Part shown: one piece after another, positions 63,399 through 64,000 of the stretch
Layout of the letters: every line of letters begins with the position of its first letter
Numbering within the stretch: position 1 is the first letter of the stretch
Assembly (NCBI GenBank): GCA_026702845.1
Contig: JADCLS010000001.1
Coordinates: forward strand, 744,001-808,000
Reading direction: 5' to 3'
Length of the DNA stretch: 64,000 nucleotides
DNA from: Candidatus Heimdallarchaeota archaeon
GTDB taxonomy: Archaea; Asgardarchaeota; Heimdallarchaeia; Heimdallarchaeales; Kariarchaeaceae
Notes under the pieces: model-generated
Seen by the model: only the letters and a program-made list of their open reading frames with translations
Told to the model about the DNA's origin: nothing
Database searches by the model: none
Position numbers and translations under genes: made by a program

Positions 63399-64000
63399 TT
63401 ATTTATTTTTTCTATTCTTTTGGATTACAGAATATGTTACAAGGCCTAGTATTAGTCCTGTGATTGGAAATGGTTGAGGTCTGTTCACACTTTCATCAAT
63501 ATTTGGATCATTTCTAACATATAGCTCTACATCAAGTCCCATCTCCTTAGTATTGGCTGGAAAACCTACCTGAAAATCATACCACATTACATCGAATTCA
63601 CCCAGGACCTCTTTGTCTGCATTTACTACGATATCATCCCCTGTAATCGCCCTATTTGATCCGTTATGTACATAGTCGCTAAACTTAGCAATAGCCATCA
63701 TATCTGTCTTCTCAAGCATAAAATAAGGTGTATCTTCAACATAATCCCTATCTGTACTGAAATCAGAACTATAGAATTTCATATTCAACATCAAGGTGTT
63801 ACTTTCATTAAGAAAATCCCAGTTCCAAAATCTTATGGAGTATGTAATTTTAATAGTGGGTGTATTGAATTGATCATTATCAATAATGGTGGGGATACTT
63901 GCTTTCTCAATCTTTACATTCACCCTATACTTGAATATTTTAGTCCAGAACTCAATATCAGCTGAGAAGCCGATTTCCTGTCCATCAGTGATATTTGAGA
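63399..64000 (-). CDS. Surface protein with C-terminal TM anchor, 5' end beyond window
   Basis: The frame is open from the TAA at 63399 to the window edge, so the gene is partial. The beta-rich body (for example TIKITYSIRFWNWDF, FDVMWYDFQVGFP) ends in a Pro/Arg-rich linker and a TM helix (FPITGLILGLVTYSVI) with KNRKNK. The layout matches secreted, anchored proteins such as 54928-57519. An internal GTG at 63923 is not needed as a start. Confidence 0.75.
   Translation of the reverse strand, partial: SNITDGQEIGFSADIEFWTKIFKYRVNVKIEKASIPTIIDNDQFNTPTIKITYSIRFWNWDFLNESNTLMLNMKFYSSDFSTDRDYVEDTPYFMLEKTDMMAIAKFSDYVHNGSNRAITGDDIVVNADKEVLGEFDVMWYDFQVGFPANTKEMGLDVELYVRNDPNIDESVNRPQPFPITGLILGLVTYSVIQKNRKNK

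Noticed and set aside
1..64000. CRISPR array, prophage or insertion sequence
   Set aside because: No regularly spaced repeats, transposase, integrase or phage structural genes were found. The one prophage-like hint is the small zinc motif protein at 42999-43358.

Overview
The window is AT-rich DNA from an archaeon, most likely a member of the Asgard group (Promethearchaeota). Archaeal traits seen directly are a tRNA-Tyr with C1:G72 and a 45-nt intron in a bulge-helix-bulge context, TATA-type promoters, and a ferredoxin-type 2-oxoacid oxidoreductase with fused gamma-alpha chains. Asgard-like traits are an Arf-family small GTPase, leucine-rich-repeat (LRR) proteins, and two large proteins ending in RING-like zinc modules. 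There are also TPR and 7-TM proteins with a longin/roadblock-like tail, and many zinc-ribbon fusions. The exact lineage cannot be fixed without a marker-gene tree. Several genes look bacterial in type: a PlsC acyltransferase, MetH/MetF, ClbS/DinB proteins, CheD and an MPNGGSD-family protein.

Layout. 1-7.1 kb: partial ORF tail, MobA-like nucleotidyltransferase, alpha/beta hydrolase, TPR protein with longin-like tail, Pr6Pr-like membrane protein, and a zinc ribbon-TM-TPR-RING protein. 7.1-10.3 kb: a 35-residue Lys-rich protein and the 2-oxoacid:ferredoxin oxidoreductase operon. 10.3-19.8 kb: HEAT protein, orphan solute-binding protein, two metallo-beta-lactamase-fold proteins, CPBP protease, orphan CheD, NTF2-like protein, and decayed genes (S41 peptidase remnants and a truncated WKSPR protein). 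20-24.7 kb: membrane proteins, tRNA-Tyr with terminator, 7-TM sensor-like protein, MPNGGSD/HEAT protein, and a stray GNAT gene fragment. 24.7-30.7 kb: a winged-helix regulator plus 6-TM protein, divergent from a MacB/LolCDE-like ABC system (ATPase, 972-aa permease, second ATPase with zinc ribbon). The two units share an intergenic TTTGCA-type palindrome. 30.9-41.7 kb: GNATs, large membrane protein, serine beta-lactamase-like hydrolase, two bPH2-domain membrane proteins, a C2H2-like mini-protein, cupin and LRR proteins. 41.8-46.7 kb: methionine/one-carbon block (MetF, separate MetH activation domain, MetH). 46.8-57.5 kb: ClbS-like protein, M20 and M14 peptidases, CPBP protease, GyrI-like/TrmO-like pair, ArsR regulator, alpha/beta hydrolase, Q-rich zinc-ribbon membrane protein, and a large repeat-built surface protein. 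57.8-64 kb: DinB protein, PlsC followed by the Arf-like GTPase, LRR-RING protein, dihydrolipoamide dehydrogenase-like flavoprotein, VOC protein, and a partial surface protein running off the end.

How genes fit together. MetH, its separate reactivation domain and MetF form one folate/B12 methionine pathway. The oxidoreductase chains form one enzyme. The ABC cluster is probably an envelope export or lipoprotein-handling machine under local winged-helix control. The RING-like, Arf-like and longin-like proteins are the strongest pointers to eukaryote-like signalling, but no ubiquitin, E1 or E2 gene is in the window. Functions are by motif recognition; no database search was run.
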